This document shows positions 9,001-17,319 of a DNA stretch of 36,629 nucleotides, piece after piece. The stretch is from JAVZJR01 sp037447235 (GTDB lineage: Archaea; Micrarchaeota; Micrarchaeia; Anstonellales; Bilamarchaeaceae). Numbering within the stretch: position 1 is the stretch's first letter; every line of letters begins with the position of its first letter. Made by a program: the position numbers and the translations under genes. The stretch lies in the NCBI GenBank assembly GCA_037447235.1, contig JBBIHC010000007.1, positions 1 to 36,629 of the forward strand, written 5' to 3'. A model generated the notes under the pieces. That model saw nothing but the letters and a program-made list of their open reading frames with translations, was not told the origin of the DNA and made no database searches.

Positions 9001-9900
9001 ATGAGATTGGCTTATATTATTCTTGCCCATAAGTTGCCTGAGCAGGTTGTTCGTCTGGTAAAGAAACTGAACACTTCTACTGCGACATTCTTTGTTCACA
9101 TAGATAGAAAAGCGCCCGAAGAGACATATAAGAAGATCACTGAAGGGTTGTTGTCGTTTGAAAATGTTCATTTTCTACAGCGTTATCCAATATATTATGG
9201 GGATTACGGTCACGTCAGAGCACCGTTGGCGGGTATTCGCAGGCTGATTGAAATGGGTATACCTTTCGACTATGTTATCCTGATAACTGGGCAGGATTAC
9301 CCCATTAAATCCAATGACCAGATAGAGAACTTTTTACGTAGCAGTGGGCAGAGGGCTTTCATGGAATTTTTCCCATTGCCTGATAAACGTTGGGGGGATG
9401 AGAATGGAGGCTTAGATCGCATCAATTACTGGCATTTACACTGGAAAGGGTGGGAATTGCCGATAGTGAAAAGGATCCGTGCTTTACTTCCTCTTCCAGA
9501 GCAAATGTGGTCTGCATTAGCCAGATTGTTGCCGTTAGAACATCGGTCGCCAGTGGATCTAAAGTGGTTTGGGGGGAGTGCTTATTGGATTCTCAATAAG
9601 GAATGCGTTGAATATGTAAACACATTTATACAAGAGAATGAAGCGCTTACAACATTTTTTGAGCATACAGGTATCCCGAATGAAATTTTTTTTCAAACGC
9701 TTCTTCTAAATTCTCCTCTCAAAGATCAAGTGGTCAATGCCAGTTTGCGATACATAGTCTGGTCGAATGCTCGCCATCCTGCTGTCTTGACAAAACAAGA
9801 TTTTGAGACGTTTATGAAGACAGAGAATCTGTTTGCAAGAAAATTCGACATCACGGTAGATGAAACTGTCTTGGATATGATTGATAGGATCACCTCATGA
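9001..9900 (+). CDS. GT14-like (core-2/I-branching type) glycosyltransferase
   Basis: A protein of about 299 aa beginning MRLAYIILAHKLPEQ, followed by FFVHIDRKAP and then a tract ending in FDYVILITGQDYPIK. These are hallmarks of the core-2/I-branching beta-1,6-N-acetylglucosaminyltransferase family (GT14). Bacterial members occur in surface-glycan loci and add branches; the sugar they transfer is usually unknown. WFGGSAYWIL in the middle and the downstream region ending SLRYIVWSN also fit the family. ATG 9001 has GAGG six bases upstream. A TTG at 8986 is in frame but lacks a site. Confidence 0.83.
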   Translation: MRLAYIILAHKLPEQVVRLVKKLNTSTATFFVHIDRKAPEETYKKITEGLLSFENVHFLQRYPIYYGDYGHVRAPLAGIRRLIEMGIPFDYVILITGQDYPIKSNDQIENFLRSSGQRAFMEFFPLPDKRWGDENGGLDRINYWHLHWKGWELPIVKRIRALLPLPEQMWSALARLLPLEHRSPVDLKWFGGSAYWILNKECVEYVNTFIQENEALTTFFEHTGIPNEIFFQTLLLNSPLKDQVVNASLRYIVWSNARHPAVLTKQDFETFMKTENLFARKFDITVDETVLDMIDRITS

Positions 9901-9942
9901 GTTTTACTTATCTTGCCTTAAAATCCTGTTTGGGTTAATCAA

Positions 9943-11421
9943 ATGATAAACAAGATGAAACCCTTAAAGCAAAAATCAATATCTCGATTAATAGGCCTGG
10001 CGACGTTTTTTTTGCAATTTGTTCTCGCTTGCACGCCCGTTTCCATTGACACCCAACAACCTTTTTTGACAAAGGAACCAGCCAGAGAACTCCTGGTAGA
10101 GGTGACGCCCTCCCGTCCGATGGATAATTCAACAATGATTGTACAAGACGCTTACTACGTTGACGCAAACAAGGGCTCTGATACAAATGTTGGTTCACAA
10201 GAAGAACCGTGGCGCACTATTCAAAAGGCTGCTGATACTGTGTCGCCGGGTGGGGTAGTCATTGTTCGTACCGGCGATTATCAAGAACGTGTATATGTAG
10301 AAAAGCCTGGACTGACATTTTATGCTCAGGGCGATGTTCGCATGCAAGGTTTCTCTATCCGGGCTGATCGCATCACTATTTCGGGTTTCACGATTACCTC
10401 CTTGACAGACAATGTTCCAACGGGCATAGGGATTGATGCCCAGGATGCTAATGATTGTGTTGTTGAGAATAATCGTTTCTTATTCAATGTATGGGGCGGC
10501 CTGCGTTTGCAGGAAAGCACAAGTCATTGTGTCGTTCGGAACAATATCTTTTTTCGGAACACCTTGTACGCAGCGGAAATCAAGGGGCAGAATCATCTCA
10601 TCGAAAGCAACGATGTCTCTCATACCATTCAGCACAATCCTTGTAGCCAATCTACTGCTTCATGGCTCGATTCCGATGCCTTCCGCTTTCATGGCAGCGG
10701 GCATATATTCAAGAACAACTATATCCATGATATGCCCTTTGGTCCCTCAGGCTATGACCATACTTCCTGTAGTATCGAAAATTTGTCTAATCTAAACAAC
10801 GATTATGTTTTTGATAGTCATACAGACTGTTTTCAGACTTATGGAGGAGATGAGGTGGCCGGTCATGATATTCTTTTTGAAGGCAATCGCTGTTTTTTGC
10901 CTCCTGCTAGTGAATGGAACGATGGCGCAGCTAAGGCTTTTCAGGGTACCGGCGATAGTTATAACCTGACTTTTAGAAATAATTTAATCGTGGCTGATTT
11001 GTTATCTTCTTTTGAAGATACTTGTCGCAATATTTTGATCATTCACAACACTTTTATTGGCAGTGGCCATCAACTCTCGCAGGGATTACAGTTCGAAAAT
11101 TGTCTTGGTCCTTTGGTGATCAAAAATAACGTCTTCTATCGGCAGGATAATGGGATTGGCCATATATGGGCTGTCAACACACCTGTTGAGGCCGGCTACA
11201 ATTGCATTTATCGGGAACATGGCTCTCCTTCGCGCCCTCCCGATTTAGGGGATGTTTGGGATGTGGATCCTCGGTTGGATGATGAATATCACCTACTTCC
11301 AGGCTCTCCTTGTATTGATGCGGGTATTGATTTAGGTGTTGTATCTGACATGAGTGGCACGCCTAGACCGCAAGGCGCTGGTTTCGACATGGGCGCTTTT
11401 GAATTCATTCCTCTACAATGA
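9943..11421 (+). CDS. secreted right-handed beta-helix lipoprotein (DUF1565/pectate-lyase-like fold)
   Basis: This 492-aa protein has a lipoprotein signal: a basic N terminus, a hydrophobic stretch and lipobox VLAC with Cys30, so it should be anchored on the outer face of the membrane. YYVDANKGSDTNVGS and EEPWRTIQKAADTVSPGG mark the DUF1565-type beta-helix entry. Repeating N-N-F/I ladders (ENNRF, RNNIF, KNNYI, RNNLI, KNNVF) show parallel beta-helix coils across residues about 130-400. The C terminus LLPGSPCIDAGIDLG...GAFEF is the choice-of-anchor Q type ending. Such proteins are polysaccharide lyases, hydrolases, epimerases or passive binders; no catalytic residue can be assigned here. Location within the locus suggests action on the exported polymer. 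ATG 9955 is an alternative start. Confidence 0.82.
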   Translation: MINKMKPLKQKSISRLIGLATFFLQFVLACTPVSIDTQQPFLTKEPARELLVEVTPSRPMDNSTMIVQDAYYVDANKGSDTNVGSQEEPWRTIQKAADTVSPGGVVIVRTGDYQERVYVEKPGLTFYAQGDVRMQGFSIRADRITISGFTITSLTDNVPTGIGIDAQDANDCVVENNRFLFNVWGGLRLQESTSHCVVRNNIFFRNTLYAAEIKGQNHLIESNDVSHTIQHNPCSQSTASWLDSDAFRFHGSGHIFKNNYIHDMPFGPSGYDHTSCSIENLSNLNNDYVFDSHTDCFQTYGGDEVAGHDILFEGNRCFLPPASEWNDGAAKAFQGTGDSYNLTFRNNLIVADLLSSFEDTCRNILIIHNTFIGSGHQLSQGLQFENCLGPLVIKNNVFYRQDNGIGHIWAVNTPVEAGYNCIYREHGSPSRPPDLGDVWDVDPRLDDEYHLLPGSPCIDAGIDLGVVSDMSGTPRPQGAGFDMGAFEFIPLQ

Positions 11422-11440
11422 TTTTGGGAAACACAACAAT

Positions 11441-12631
11441 ATGAACGTCATAGAGACAAAAATACCCACAAAAGTCACTCCCAGGATCGCATGGGTTTGT
11501 AGCGCAAGTATGGATAAACTGGATGCTGCTACTTGGTTGATTCCCACGCAGGAAATGAGGAACTTAGGCTTGGATGTTACTTTGATGGCCATGGGGGATC
11601 CAAGACAAACCCATGTTGGAGACGTTGCTGTATATCATATTTCTACGCCGGATATCTTTCTTCTGCGCCAGGTTGTTTTTCATCTCAAGGTCATCAAAAA
11701 TTTGTGCAGTCAGTTTGACCTGATAGACGTTATTCTTTTTCATGAAGCGTCCTCTCCCTGGCTCCTGTTTTTGGCTATATATAATAAAATCCTGGGCAGA
11801 AAGAGGCCGCTGTTTGTAATGGATACGCGGTCCTTGCCTATGACCCCTGAAGACAAAGCAACTTGGAGGGATAAAATACGAGGGGACTTGATTCTTCAAA
11901 TGAATAAATTCGCCAATTCTTTCTTTGATGGGAGGACAGCCATTACCAAACGAATGGCTGAATCTTTGCGTATCCCCGATGGCAAATTATGGGGTGTATG
12001 GCCCTCAGGGGTAAAACTGGAAGATTTTGCAGATGCTTTGCAAGCGAGACAATGGCCTAAGCCTGGAGAGCCAATCAAATTGCTCTATATTGGCTGTATG
12101 CATCATGAAAGAAACCTGTTGTCTCTTGCAAAGGCAGTCACAAAGGCGAATGCTGAGAAACATCTTTTCACTTTGACGATTGTGGGAGATGGCAACGCCA
12201 GAGGAGAATTGGAACACTATGCTCGTGAGGAAGGCAGGCATGTCCATATTGTTCCGCCAGTGCCGCACGAAGAAATTCCGAAATGGCTGGCTGATGCACA
12301 TGTGGGTGTGTTGCCCTTTCCTGATGAGGAAAAGTTTCGTGTGAGTAGCCCAATAAAACTGTTCGAATACTTGGCGGCTGGTCTTCCTATTCTGGCGACA
12401 AAGATTGCTTGCCATACCGATGTGATTGGAGACCATGCGGTCGCATTTTGGGCCAAAAGTTCGGATATACAAGGATTGTTTGACGCCTTGCTTTTACTAT
12501 ACGCAAACCGCAAGATGCTTCCCAAGATGGGAGAGCAGGCTGCCCTTATCGCTCATGATTGGACGTGGGAGTCTTCCGCTAAAAAATTAAAAGACGCTCT
12601 TCAATACGGATTTCAGAAAGGTCGAACATGA
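11441..12631 (+). CDS. family 4 glycosyltransferase
   Basis: A GT-B retaining glycosyltransferase of about 396 aa. The C-terminal Rossmann half contains LLYIGCMHHERNL, TIVGDGNARGELE, HVHIVPPVPHEEIPKW, VSSPIKLFEYLAAGLPIL and a final loading region typical of glycosyl transferase group 1. SPIKLFEYLAAG gives the nucleotide-sugar-binding E. It should extend the repeat unit. I choose ATG 11441; the longer frame reaching back into the beta-helix gene has no start support. The stop codon overlaps the ATG of the next gene (ATGA at 12628-12631), so these two genes are translationally coupled. Confidence 0.83.
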   Translation: MNVIETKIPTKVTPRIAWVCSASMDKLDAATWLIPTQEMRNLGLDVTLMAMGDPRQTHVGDVAVYHISTPDIFLLRQVVFHLKVIKNLCSQFDLIDVILFHEASSPWLLFLAIYNKILGRKRPLFVMDTRSLPMTPEDKATWRDKIRGDLILQMNKFANSFFDGRTAITKRMAESLRIPDGKLWGVWPSGVKLEDFADALQARQWPKPGEPIKLLYIGCMHHERNLLSLAKAVTKANAEKHLFTLTIVGDGNARGELEHYAREEGRHVHIVPPVPHEEIPKWLADAHVGVLPFPDEEKFRVSSPIKLFEYLAAGLPILATKIACHTDVIGDHAVAFWAKSSDIQGLFDALLLLYANRKMLPKMGEQAALIAHDWTWESSAKKLKDALQYGFQKGRT

Positions 12632-13605
12632 CTGAGAACAATCACCGAGTAGGTTATTTTATTTTTTCGTTGGATACAGAACTTGGCACGGGCTTCTTTG
12701 ATTTGGATGAAGATCGCAAGAGATTGTTTTCTCCAGACGGTTCCCGTGAACGGGAGAAAATCAGACGCCTGATAGGGCTGTTAGACGAATATCAAATAGT
12801 GGCTACTTGGGCTGTAGTGGGGCATATTTTTTATGAGCGGTGTGAGGAGTGCGAAATTTGCCCCGTCCTTGAATGGAAAGGCAAATACAAAAGTTTCGAG
12901 GAGGCTTATAAGACCAACCATCCTTTGTGGTATGGAGCGGATGTGATTGACATGCTCCTTGCTCAAGGTCTCAACCATGAAATTGCTTTTCATGGTTATT
13001 CTCACGAAATTTTTGATGAAAGGCGGATGAGCAAGGAAAAGGCCGAGGTGGAGATTCGAGAATTTATAAGGGTAGCAAAGAGAAGGGGGATAGAAGCGCG
13101 ATCGGTTGTTTTTCCTCGGGACAAAGTTGGGCATCTTGATTTGTTCGAGAAATATGGCTTTGTCTCCTATCGAAGCGAGGAACATCTGCCGCTTATAATA
13201 CGGAATAAGTATTTTGTTGGAAAAATTCTTAAAACAGCGGATCATATTTTGGGCTTTACCACGCCGCCGATTTATGATCCGGCCGAGTTTAGAAGCGGCA
13301 ATTTGATTAATTTGCGCGCAACTCAACATATCTTTGGTTTCAACCGCCAGGTGGAATTGTTGCTGGATGCGTGGAATTTGCCGCTTTTACGAATGCGAAG
13401 GATTGTAAATGCAATCCAAAAAGCATCGGCGCAGAAAAAGGTGGTGCATATCTGGGCGCATCCATGGGAATTCCGAACCGAGAAGGACTTTGATAAGTTG
13501 CGCTATGTTTTTGAGCATGTTGCTCGAGAAGTTGAGGCAGGAAGAATGAAATCTGTCTCTATGAATGAAATGGCCGCGATTGTTGTTCAAACCTATGCAA
13601 GGTAA
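12628..13605 (+). CDS. polysaccharide deacetylase family protein (NodB homology, CE4)
   Basis: A cytoplasmic-looking 325-aa protein with the NodB order of motifs. SLDTE at 14-18 supplies the catalytic Asp (D16), ATWAVVG is at 59-65, FHGYSHE at 121-127 supplies the metal His pair (H122, H126), and FPRDKVGH lies at 162-169. HIWAHPWEF towards the C terminus gives the late catalytic His. CE4 enzymes remove N- or O-acetyl groups from sugars. With no signal peptide, this one would act on a cytoplasmic intermediate, together with the PIG-L protein encoded earlier. Neighbours overlap at both ends: ATGA with the GT4 upstream, and an 11-base overlap with the GT4 downstream. Confidence 0.85.
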   Translation: MTENNHRVGYFIFSLDTELGTGFFDLDEDRKRLFSPDGSREREKIRRLIGLLDEYQIVATWAVVGHIFYERCEECEICPVLEWKGKYKSFEEAYKTNHPLWYGADVIDMLLAQGLNHEIAFHGYSHEIFDERRMSKEKAEVEIREFIRVAKRRGIEARSVVFPRDKVGHLDLFEKYGFVSYRSEEHLPLIIRNKYFVGKILKTADHILGFTTPPIYDPAEFRSGNLINLRATQHIFGFNRQVELLLDAWNLPLLRMRRIVNAIQKASAQKKVVHIWAHPWEFRTEKDFDKLRYVFEHVAREVEAGRMKSVSMNEMAAIVVQTYAR

Positions 13606-14530
13606 TATCAAAGTCTTGGTGGTCACAAATACATACCCGACTCAGGAGAGACCGGGAGCCACGCCTTGCATCAAAGACCAGGTCGAAGATCTTGAAAGGC
13701 TAGGTGTGCAGGTGGATGTTCTATTCATTGATGGCACACGTCGTATTAATTATTTGTGGGGCGCGCTCAAGATTCTGGCTCTTTCTTTTCAGCCAAGGCG
13801 CTATGACCTTGTTCATGCTTTTTATGGGCACTCGGGGGCATTGGCAAAACTTCAGGTGAGATATCCAGTTATTACAACTTTTTTGGGTTCAGATTTGTTG
13901 GATAAAAAAGACAGCAAAATTGGGAAAATGGTTGCTCGTTGTGTAAATGGGTTGATTGTAATGACGGATGAAATGAAAAGGGTATCGGGTCGTCAGGATG
14001 CTCGAGTGATTCCTTTTGGGGCGAACACTTCTATTTTCAAGCCGTATCCTAAGCATCAAGCCCGTAATGAATTGAATTTGCCGCAAAAAAAGAAATTGGT
14101 GCTTTTCCCATGGAATCCAGCGCGCCCTGAGAAAAGACATTGGATGGCTCAAGAAGTTGTTGAACTTCTCAAGCGCCAATACGATGTGGATTTGTTGACA
14201 GTTTTTAATCAACCACGCAAAACGATAGCCAAGTATATGAATGCCTGTGATGTAATGCTTCTTACCTCGAAGCACGAGGGTGCGCCTTTGGCGGTGCGAG
14301 AGGCTTTGGCCTGTGGTTTGCCAGTTGTTTCTGTGGACGTGGGAGATGTGCGGCTGATGGTTGAAAACTTGAACGGAGGCTATATTGCCAAAAGTGAGAT
14401 CACCGATTTGGCAGACAAGGTATCACTTGTGTTCGAGCGAGGGAAAGATTTATTTGGGCGATCGGCGGTCATCCATGATTCTCTATATGCGGCGCAAGAA
14501 GTTCTGTCTTTTTACCACCAAATGGTCTAA
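13595..14530 (+). CDS. family 4 glycosyltransferase
   Basis: A GT-B glycosyltransferase of about 311 aa, on the short side for GT4. The N-terminal half begins KVLVVTNTYPTQERPG. The C-terminal half carries LFPWNPARPEKRH and the canonical E-x7-E donor site SKHEGAPLAVREALACGLPV. The start at 13595 puts the Rossmann strand right at the N terminus; an in-frame ATG at 13565 would lengthen it by ten residues. No clear ribosome site is visible. It overlaps the deacetylase stop, which suggests coupling. Confidence 0.83.
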   Translation: MQGNIKVLVVTNTYPTQERPGATPCIKDQVEDLERLGVQVDVLFIDGTRRINYLWGALKILALSFQPRRYDLVHAFYGHSGALAKLQVRYPVITTFLGSDLLDKKDSKIGKMVARCVNGLIVMTDEMKRVSGRQDARVIPFGANTSIFKPYPKHQARNELNLPQKKKLVLFPWNPARPEKRHWMAQEVVELLKRQYDVDLLTVFNQPRKTIAKYMNACDVMLLTSKHEGAPLAVREALACGLPVVSVDVGDVRLMVENLNGGYIAKSEITDLADKVSLVFERGKDLFGRSAVIHDSLYAAQEVLSFYHQMV

Positions 14531-14662
14531 ATGACTTGATATTACAGTGCAAAGTTGTGCCATGTGCTCCCATATTTGGCGGTTATACTTCCCTCGAATT
14601 ACCAGATATAGGCCCAAAATACCCAATTTGCTCAGTAATGTTAAGCATCAAAGGTTTTAGAG

Positions 14663-15892
14663 ATGAGTCGAAACATTCAAAATAGCGCCATGTCAAGTAA
14701 ATTGGAGAGAGTAAAGGTATGTATGGTTGTAAACCAGATTTATTATACCGATACTCGTGTGATGAGTTATGCTAACGTTTTGGCGCAGGCTGGCGCTCAG
14801 GTGGACATTATCGCGTCGCGATCTTCTGATGATGATTCCAATCAACATCCGAACATAAAAGTTTATTCTATACCCATAGCGCGAAATTATAGAAACGGCG
14901 TCGGCTATATTGTCAATTATATTGTCTCAACCCTTTTCTTTATAGTTTATGCTTCTGTGCTTTATCTCAAGCGTCGGTATCATATTATGCACATCCATAA
15001 CATGCCCGATGCGCTCATTCTTGCCGCTCTTTTGCCTCGTTTTTTGGGCGCAAAGGCTATCCTGGATATCCATGACCCGATGCCTAATGTTTTTATGTCC
15101 AAGTACCATCGGGGACCCAAAAGCGCTATCGTAAAATTTTTCGAGGTACAAGAGAGAATTTCGGCTAGTTTGGCAGATGAGGTCATTACTGCCAATCCAT
15201 TATTCAAAGATTTGCTCCTTCAACGCGGCATACCTGCCCAGAAAATATTGGTGGTCAATAATATTCCCAACCCACAGCTGTTCGATCGCGAAAAGCTTAG
15301 GGAGATTGTAAATGAACCTAGAGATAAATTTACCTTGATTTTTCCTGGTACGATAGCCCCTCGCTATCGTCTGGATATTGCTATTAGGGCTTTGCCTAAG
15401 TTGTGCCAGGAAATCCCCAATATATGTCTCAAAATTATTGGAAAACATACGCAACATGCCGAGGAACTTGCAGCCCTGGCCTCTAGGTTAGGCGTTTCTG
15501 AATATATAAATTTTGTTTCTTTTGTGCCTGCTGATCGGATTGCTGTGGAAATTGCTAAAGCGGATGTTGGTATATACACTGCCTTGCCCGATCCTCATAT
15601 GAGTATTGCAATGCCGATAAAAGTGTTGGAGTATGTTAGCATGGGGGTTCCTGTGGTTGCTTCTCGATTACCCATTTTGGAGGCCTTTTTTGATGAGACG
15701 GCAATACTTTTCTTTTCCCCTGGTGACGTGGACGAATTTGCTTCACATGTCTTAAAGTTGCAAAGAGATTCGGCTTTGCGGAGAGAGCTCGCTGAAAGAG
15801 CAACAAACAGTTTTTTTGGTAAATATTCATGGAAGGATGAGTTTGGTAATTATCTCCAGTTGATATGTAAACTTGCTTCTATGCCCGCTTAA
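14663..15892 (+). CDS. family 4 glycosyltransferase
   Basis: A 409-aa GT-B glycosyltransferase. After a short tail the first strand reads KVCMVVNQIYYTDTRV, the usual group-4 opening. A hydrophobic segment at about residues 82-103 (IVNYIVSTLFFIVYASVLYL) suggests membrane association. IHNMPDALILAA and LDIHDPMP follow, as in membrane-associated GT4 enzymes that work on lipid-linked acceptors. The C-terminal half has TLIFPGTIAPRYRLDIAI, CLKIIGKH and SIAMPIKVLEYVSMGVPVVA, the donor-binding region. A 132-base gap with no recognised signal separates it from the previous gene, and 169 bases follow it. Confidence 0.83.
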   Translation: MSRNIQNSAMSSKLERVKVCMVVNQIYYTDTRVMSYANVLAQAGAQVDIIASRSSDDDSNQHPNIKVYSIPIARNYRNGVGYIVNYIVSTLFFIVYASVLYLKRRYHIMHIHNMPDALILAALLPRFLGAKAILDIHDPMPNVFMSKYHRGPKSAIVKFFEVQERISASLADEVITANPLFKDLLLQRGIPAQKILVVNNIPNPQLFDREKLREIVNEPRDKFTLIFPGTIAPRYRLDIAIRALPKLCQEIPNICLKIIGKHTQHAEELAALASRLGVSEYINFVSFVPADRIAVEIAKADVGIYTALPDPHMSIAMPIKVLEYVSMGVPVVASRLPILEAFFDETAILFFSPGDVDEFASHVLKLQRDSALRRELAERATNSFFGKYSWKDEFGNYLQLICKLASMPA

Positions 15893-16061
15893 CGACAGAT
15901 CCATTGCGCCAAAAGAAGTCAAGGCTACGTCTTATTTTTCAAATGGTATGGGTAGAATAGAGCGTATAAGTTTCTGACGGTGTGATGGGGTTTTGGCTTA
16001 AGTTTCAGAACAGAATGGAGTAAGAAGAATAGTTGTTGCTGAAGCAAAGAGAAGAGGAGAT

Positions 16062-17051
16062 ATGTTATTAAGTGAGAATATCATCCAATTTCATCCTGTT
16101 CTTGGTAAAACTTTGAAGCCTAAAATAAAATATGTGCTGAAGCATCCAGAATGGGGAGAATATGTGCTTCAGGCAAATAATTTTGGTTTTCGCAGTTGTC
16201 GAGATTTTTTTTACGAGAAAAAAACATGCGGAAAACGCATATTGATATTTGGAGATTCGAATGCTTTTGGCAATGGCGTTTCTAATGAAATGCGTTTTCC
16301 TGATTTGCTGGAAAAAATGCTCTCTGATGTTGAAATTTACAATTTTTCGATGGAAGGATTTGCATTAGACCAGCAATACTTGTGTTATCAAGAAATTGCC
16401 AGCCAATTTGAACATGATTTGATTATTAATGCGCCGGCGGTCGAGGTGATACGCAAGTTAATTACGCATTACGAAATCACTGAAGATGAAGATAATATTC
16501 AGAGATGTTATGCCAGACCTTACTTTGATTTAGTCAATGGTAAACTGATTCGGCAAAATGTGCCGCTTAGAGAGGGGTATATTGATCCCAAAAGCCTCCC
16601 AAAATCAGAAAGGGAAAGCATTAACCGCGGTAATACATTTTCCAAAGTGGGTAATATGCTGCAAAAAGTCAAATTAAAGGATGCAGTATTGCAGAATATA
16701 CACTATCAGCCATTCCCAGAATATGATAGCCGTGATACGCCTGCATGGAAGATCATGCGTGCAATTTTCTTAGAATGGATCGAAAGCAGCCGCAAACCGT
16801 TTTTGATTATGCCGCTTCCTCGCTATATTTATGTCAAAGAGCGGGCGAGCGCTCAAAATTACCAAGAGCGATTTCAGGAGGTAGCCAATCAAAGCGGTTG
16901 CTTTTTATATGATCCTTTACCCGATCTCCACAAATTAAGTTTGGAAGAACGCAGGAAAATGTATTACCTGGAAGGGCATTTAACACCGTATGGTCATGTC
17001 ACGATGGCAAAATTGATGGCTCCTTATGTGCAAGACATCTTGAGTAAATGA
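16062..17051 (+). CDS. SGNH/GDSL-type hydrolase or O-acyltransferase-like protein
   Basis: A 329-aa protein without a signal peptide. Block I is LIFGDSNAFGNG with the nucleophile Ser66. The C-terminal block reads YYLEGHLTPYGHVTMAKL, giving the late catalytic His in an E-G-H-L-T-P context in place of the more usual DxxH. The segment ANNFGFRS before block I resembles the TNSxGFR lead-in of SGNH proteins found in polysaccharide acetylation systems. It may attach or remove an acyl group on a glycan or on the carrier protein encoded next. GAGGAGAT is directly upstream of the ATG. The acyl carrier gene follows after seven bases, linking the two functionally. Confidence 0.75.
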   Translation: MLLSENIIQFHPVLGKTLKPKIKYVLKHPEWGEYVLQANNFGFRSCRDFFYEKKTCGKRILIFGDSNAFGNGVSNEMRFPDLLEKMLSDVEIYNFSMEGFALDQQYLCYQEIASQFEHDLIINAPAVEVIRKLITHYEITEDEDNIQRCYARPYFDLVNGKLIRQNVPLREGYIDPKSLPKSERESINRGNTFSKVGNMLQKVKLKDAVLQNIHYQPFPEYDSRDTPAWKIMRAIFLEWIESSRKPFLIMPLPRYIYVKERASAQNYQERFQEVANQSGCFLYDPLPDLHKLSLEERRKMYYLEGHLTPYGHVTMAKLMAPYVQDILSK

Positions 17052-17058
17052 GGTTTAC

Positions 17059-17313
17059 ATGTCCGAAGTAGAAAGCAAAATTCGCCAGTTTTTGACAGAG
17101 AATTTTATTCTAAGCGAGCAGTTAGATCAACTAGGAAATGATGATTCCTTTTTGGACAACGGCATTATCGATTCCACCGGGATACTTGAATTGATTTTCT
17201 TTGTCGAAGAACAGTTTGGGGTCCAGGTTGATACATCCGAAGTTTTGCCAGAGAACTTCGATTCAATAAATCGTCTTGTAGCCTATATTCAGAGCAAGCG
17301 ACTTTCTCAGTAA
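17059..17313 (+). CDS. stand-alone acyl carrier protein
   Basis: An 84-aa acidic protein with the acyl carrier protein fold. The phosphopantetheine attachment motif is IDSTG with Ser39; the usual form is DSL or DSM. The following FFVEEQFGVQVDTSEV is a typical helix II to loop II region, and the sequence ends with an acidic/amphipathic helix IV. It carries acyl or aminoacyl groups as thioesters. It is not the fatty-acid housekeeping ACP, judging by sequence and by context among AsnB, a NadE-like enzyme and, on the opposite strand, an acyl-AMP ligase likely to load it. GAGG is six bases before the ATG. Confidence 0.88.
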   Translation: MSEVESKIRQFLTENFILSEQLDQLGNDDSFLDNGIIDSTGILELIFFVEEQFGVQVDTSEVLPENFDSINRLVAYIQSKRLSQ

Positions 17314-17319
17314 AGCAAT

